Below are positions 60,722 through 64,000 of a DNA stretch of 64,000 nucleotides, in pieces. Below the pieces are notes generated by a model that ran no database searches, was not told where the DNA came from, and saw only the letters and a list, made by a program, of their open reading frames with translations. The position numbers and the translations under genes were made by a program. The stretch spans positions 434,001 through 498,000 of the forward strand of contig CAVUVM010000001.1 in NCBI GenBank assembly GCA_963744935.1. The letters run 5' to 3'. The stretch is from Bog-473 sp963744935. Lineage in GTDB: Bacteria; Actinomycetota; Acidimicrobiia; Acidimicrobiales; RAAP-2. Positions within the stretch are counted from its first letter, which is position 1. Each line of letters opens with the position of its first letter.

Positions 60722-61840
60722 GTGAAGTTCAGATCCGAGCGAGATTCGCTCGTCGAGATGCTCGCCACGGCAAGCCGTGCGGTCGGTGGCCGTGGCGGTT
60801 CGTCGCCCGTGCTCCTGGGCCTCTTGTTGCAGTGTGAGGGGAACACCCTTCGTGTGACGGGAACGGATCTCGACTTGACGATCCAGGTGACCAGCGAGGT
60901 CATCGGGATCGACGACGGGAGTTGTGTCATTCCGGCGCGGCTCTCGACCGACATTGTGCGCCGGCTCGAGCCGGGCGCGGTGACGCTGGCCGACGAGGGG
61001 GATCACGTCACCATCTCGGCCGCCCGGTCGACGTTCAAGTTGCAGACATATCCGGTGGTGGAGTTCCCCCAAGTCGGCAAGACCAGCGAGCCGATGACCC
61101 AGCTCTCGGAGGCAGGGCTCGCCGAAGCCGTGCGCCAGGTGGTGCGCGCGGCGTCGCACGACGATGGTCGACCGCTGCTCACCGGTGTTCTGGTCTCGCG
61201 AGTCGATGGGTCGCTGCGCATGGTGGCGACCGACTCGTACCGCATGGCCATGCGGGACCTCCCCGAGGCCAACACCATCCCGGGTGAGGAGGACTTGTTG
61301 GTGCCGGCCCGGGCCCTCTCGGAGCTCCAGCGCCTGCCGGCCCGGACCATCACCGAAGGGGCCGACACCGACCGGGTCGGCGTCGCCGCGAGCGCGAACG
61401 AGATCACTTTCTGGCAGGGCAACGTCCAGATCAGTACGCGCCTGCTCGAAGGCCGCTACCCGGACTACAAGCAGCTGATTCCCGATCACTACCCGAACCG
61501 GCTCCATCTCGGGAAGGAGAATTTCCTGGCTGCATTGCGGCGGGTGCAGCTCCTCGTCCGAGACAACACGACCCCGGTTCGGCTCTCGATGCGCAGCGGA
61601 GGGGTGGACCTCACCGTGCAGAGCCAGGACGTGGGTGACGCGGCGGAGACGGTGGACGGCGACTACAGCGGTGAAGAGCTCATCATCGCGTTCAACCCGT
61701 CGTACCTCATCGACGGGGTGGAGGCGGTGATCGGTGACGAAGTGATCCTCGAGACGGCCGACGCGTCGCGCGCCGCGACCGTGCGTGGCGCGGAGGACGA
61801 CAGGTTCCGGTATCTCCTCATGCCGGTGCGTGTCTCCTGA
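60722..61840 (+). CDS. dnaN: DNA polymerase III beta subunit (sliding clamp)
   Basis: A 372-residue clamp with three repeated folds: VKFRSERDSLVEMLATASRAVGGRGG, LLTGVLVSRVDGSLRMVATDSYRMAMRD and the C-terminal RYLLMPVRVS. GTG 60722 follows AAAGGA. It sits between dnaA and recF in the standard order. Confidence 0.96.
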   Translation: MKFRSERDSLVEMLATASRAVGGRGGSSPVLLGLLLQCEGNTLRVTGTDLDLTIQVTSEVIGIDDGSCVIPARLSTDIVRRLEPGAVTLADEGDHVTISAARSTFKLQTYPVVEFPQVGKTSEPMTQLSEAGLAEAVRQVVRAASHDDGRPLLTGVLVSRVDGSLRMVATDSYRMAMRDLPEANTIPGEEDLLVPARALSELQRLPARTITEGADTDRVGVAASANEITFWQGNVQISTRLLEGRYPDYKQLIPDHYPNRLHLGKENFLAALRRVQLLVRDNTTPVRLSMRSGGVDLTVQSQDVGDAAETVDGDYSGEELIIAFNPSYLIDGVEAVIGDEVILETADASRAATVRGAEDDRFRYLLMPVRVS

Positions 61841-61856
61841 GCGTACGCGCGCAACG

Positions 61857-62937
61857 GTGAGCCTCCGCCGGCTGGAGCTAATCGACTTTCGCATCTTTGC
61901 GCACGCGCTGGTCGAACCCGAGATCGAAGGCACAACGGTGATCACGGGTGCGAACGGCACGGGGAAGACGAGCGTGCTCGAAGCGGTTGCGTATCTCGGC
62001 ACGCGCCGGTCCTTCCGGGGAGCGCCGCCCGAGGCGATGGTGCGGACCGGCGCGAGCAGCGCGATCTTGCGCGCGGACATCGATCGCCCCGACAGCCCGG
62101 CGTTGGTCGAGGCGGAAATTGCACCGGGTGCGACGAGCCGGACCAGGGTCAACCGCAAGGCCGTCTCCGCCCGCAGGGACCTCGGGGCCGCCGTTCCGTG
62201 CACGGTCTTCTCACCCGAAGACCTGACGCTGATCAGCGGGGGGCCCAAGGGACGCCGTGACCTGCTCGACGACGCGCTGGCGCTGCTCGACCCCGAGGGG
62301 GCGCGTGCGGCGGACGAGACCGAGCGTGTCCTGCGTCGAGCGCGCCGCGCTGTTGCGCCAGTCCGGAGGGCGGGCCGGTCCTGAGATCAGCACGTCGCTC
62401 GACGTGTGGGACCAGCGGCTGGCCGACACCGGCAAGGTCCTCGTCGCCGCGCGCGAACGCCTGGCGGCGGACCTCGAGCCGCTGGTGGGTGCGGCCTACA
62501 GCCGGCTCGCCGGCGCGGAAGGACGCACACTCGTGCGCCAGCAGTACACACGCAGTTGGGAGGGTGATCTGCTGGCGGCACTCGGGACCAGCCGACGCGA
62601 CGATCTTCGGCGCGGCGTGAACACCGTCGGCCCGCACCGCGACGACCTGGCCCTGGCGATCGAGGACCGTGAGGCCCGCACTCACGCCTCGCAGGGCGAG
62701 CAGCGCTGCCTCGCCCTGGCGTTGCGCCTCGGTGTGCACGAACTGGTTCGGGCCCGGACCGCCTTGGTGCCGATCCTGCTGCTCGACGACGTGTTCTCCG
62801 AGCTCGACCCGGAGCGGAGCCGCGCCCTGGTGGCGGAGCTCCCCGAGGGGCAGGCGATTCTCACGACGGCGGCACCATTGCCCGAAGGCATCACGGTGGC
62901 GCGGGTCGTCCCGGTGCAGGCACTCGCGGCCGCATGA
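61857..62937 (+). pseudogene. recF: DNA replication and repair protein RecF, frameshifted
   Basis: An SMC-like ATPase that helps load RecA at gaps. The first frame (GTG 61857) has LRRLELIDFRIFAHA and Walker A GANGTGKTS; it runs to ETERVLR. The second frame resumes ERAALLRQSGGRAG, has the signature SQGEQRCLALALRLG and Walker B ILLLDDVFSELDPERS, and stops at 62937. One extra base near 62336 (CTGCGTCGAG) separates them; without it the protein reads VLRERAALLRQ and is about 359 residues. For a gene so conserved here, a sequence error is likely. Confidence 0.85.
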
Positions 62938-63242
62938 CGCGGGCCGGCAAGGGGCCGCGGCGGGTCGGGGAGTCAGTGCCACGTCTGTTGAGCCGGCTCG
63001 GTGTGCCCGTGTCGCCGGCCACGATCGAGGCCGTCTTCGGCCGGTGGGAATCGGTCGTCGGCCGTGAGCTGGCCGACCACGCGCGGCCGTTGCGCCTCGA
63101 CGGCACGACGCTCGTCGTGGCGGTCGACCATCCGGCCTGGGGCACCCGCGCGCGCATGGAGTCGGCGCAGATCCTCGGCCGAATCAGGGATGTCGAAGGC
63201 AACGCGATCGAGCGTCTGGAGGTCGTCGTCGAGCGGCCCTGA
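62934..63242 (+). CDS. dciA: DciA-type (DUF721) replication protein
   Basis: A 102-residue DUF721 protein: VGESVPRLLSRLGVP, EAVFGRWESVVGRELADHARPLRLDGTTLVVAVDHPAWGTRARM. DciA is the widespread bacterial DnaB-helicase operator where DnaC/DnaI are missing, and dnaB is also in this window. ATG 62934 overlaps the recF stop (ATGA). Confidence 0.88.
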   Translation: MTRAGKGPRRVGESVPRLLSRLGVPVSPATIEAVFGRWESVVGRELADHARPLRLDGTTLVVAVDHPAWGTRARMESAQILGRIRDVEGNAIERLEVVVERP

Positions 63243-63350
63243 CGCGGCCGGCGCGTCGGTCTTCGATCCGACTCTGTGGTGATTGTGAGGGTCCTGGTGA
63301 GAGGCCTGCCGCTGACCGTTCATGAGTGCCGAATTGTGACGTCGGTCGGG

Positions 63351-63356
63351 TAGAAT
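63351..63356 (+). promoter_or_regulatory. Possible -10 element upstream of gyrB
   Basis: TAGAAT in the 199-base dciA-gyrB gap is a good -10 hexamer, 86 bases before the gyrB start; no clear -35 lies 16-18 bases upstream. An AT-richer stretch (63400-63430) and GAAAGGG precede the start codon. Low certainty. Confidence 0.25.
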
Positions 63357-63441
63357 GGTGTGTCGCATCGAAAGGCCGGAGGTGCACCGTTCGGGGATTC
63401 GATTCGTACCGTGAGACCGTCGTTTTTGAAAGGGCGCGCCT

Positions 63442-64000
63442 GTGGCAGTGAAGGTGGATCAGAGACCGGGTGGGGGCGAGGCCTCTTACACCGAGGCTGA
63501 CATCACCATTCTCGAGGGGCTCGAGGCGGTCCGGAAGCGCCCCGGCATGTACATCGGCTCGACGGGGCCGACCGGTCTCCACCACCTGGTCTGGGAGGTC
63601 GTGGACAACGCCGTCGACGAGGCCATGGCGGGTCGCGCCACCAGGATCGACGTGACCATCCTGGCCGACGGTGGCGTCCGGGTCAGCGACGACGGGGCGG
63701 GCATCCCAGTTGGCCCCCACGCCAAGAACCCCAAGGTCTCGACGGCCGAGATCGTCCTGACCACACTGCACGCCGGCGGCAAATTCGGTGGCAAGGGGTA
63801 CCAGGTCTCCGGTGGCCTCCACGGGGTCGGTGTCTCGGTGGTCAACGCACTGTCGACCCGGCTCCTCCTCGACATCGACCGGGACGGCCAGCACTGGGAG
63901 GCCGAGTTCGAGAAGGGTGGCAAGGTCAAGCGCAAGGTGACCGCCACCGGGGCGGCGCCACAGGACCGCAGCACCGGCGAGCCGCGCACAGGCACGACCG
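63442..64000 (+). CDS. gyrB: DNA gyrase subunit B, N-terminal part (cut by window end)
   Basis: The first 186 residues of GyrB: EGLEAVRKRPGMYIGSTGPTGLHHLVWEVVDNAVDEAMAG and the ATP-lid region ASTAEIVLTTLHAGGKFGGKGYQVSGGLHGVGVSVVNALS. It is the ATPase of the type II topoisomerase that supercoils DNA. GTG 63442 follows GAAAGGG; GTG 63448 is possible. The gene continues beyond base 64000. Confidence 0.96.
   Translation, partial: MAVKVDQRPGGGEASYTEADITILEGLEAVRKRPGMYIGSTGPTGLHHLVWEVVDNAVDEAMAGRATRIDVTILADGGVRVSDDGAGIPVGPHAKNPKVSTAEIVLTTLHAGGKFGGKGYQVSGGLHGVGVSVVNALSTRLLLDIDRDGQHWEAEFEKGGKVKRKVTATGAAPQDRSTGEPRTGTT

Noticed and set aside
1..64000. tRNA, rRNA, CRISPR arrays, insertion sequences and prophage genes
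   Set aside because: No T-loop motifs with matching stems, no regularly spaced repeat-spacer blocks, and no transposase or integrase motifs were seen by eye.

Overview
The window is a high-GC chromosomal segment from an actinomycete-type bacterium. Its right half (about 35-64 kb) is the neighbourhood of a replication origin. Reading rightwards it holds dnaB, rplI, rpsR, ssb, rpsF, panB, a DUF5318 gene, a PadR regulator, ino1, a CCA-adding enzyme, a DUF6049-like protein, murJ, a DegV protein, trxB, trxA, a CwlM-like protein, parB, parA, rsmG, jag, yidC, yidD, rnpA, rpmH, dnaA, dnaN, recF, dciA and gyrB (cut by the window edge). Mycobacteria carry the same genes as two blocks flanking oriC. Ino1, probable F420-type oxidoreductases, a WS/DGAT and GYWLVA-type repeats fit Actinomycetota; an Acidimicrobiia-like lineage is my guess, not proven.

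The left half (1-35 kb) is accessory. In order: the end of a luciferase-like monooxygenase; a MacB-like ABC exporter pair; a branched-chain-type ABC importer compressed into three overlapping genes, one an MFS-LivF-LivG fusion; an ABC-2 exporter coupled to a two-component system; a TerB/Coq4-like protein and its unknown partner; a patatin and a frameshifted WS/DGAT; an orphan OmpR-type regulator behind PHO-box-like repeats; a Bcp peroxiredoxin, an SDR, an MFS exporter and a PIG-L deacetylase; and an end-joining-type block (LigD-like polymerase, PHP nuclease, ATP-dependent ligase, no Ku).

The most unusual locus is 30.0-34.3 kb. Its genes look like the maturation machinery of methylamine dehydrogenase: a MauD-like membrane thioredoxin, a MauE-like protein and a MauF/CcdA-like membrane protein. 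They surround a Tat-exported, cysteine-rich MauA (light-chain)-like protein that is fused to six 42-residue GYWLVA repeats, which may form a propeller. There is no MauB heavy chain and no MauG. I propose that the fused repeats replace the heavy chain, or that this is a different secreted disulfide-rich or quinone protein.

Origin signals include two near-perfect parS sites between parA and rsmG, DnaA-box-like sequences between dnaA and dnaN, and a second cluster of DnaA-box-like motifs upstream of dnaB. Five genes (WS/DGAT, LigD-like polymerase, parA extension, jag, recF) each need a single-base correction to become full length. Two of the five lie in homopolymers and three are core genes, so residual sequencing error is the simplest explanation.
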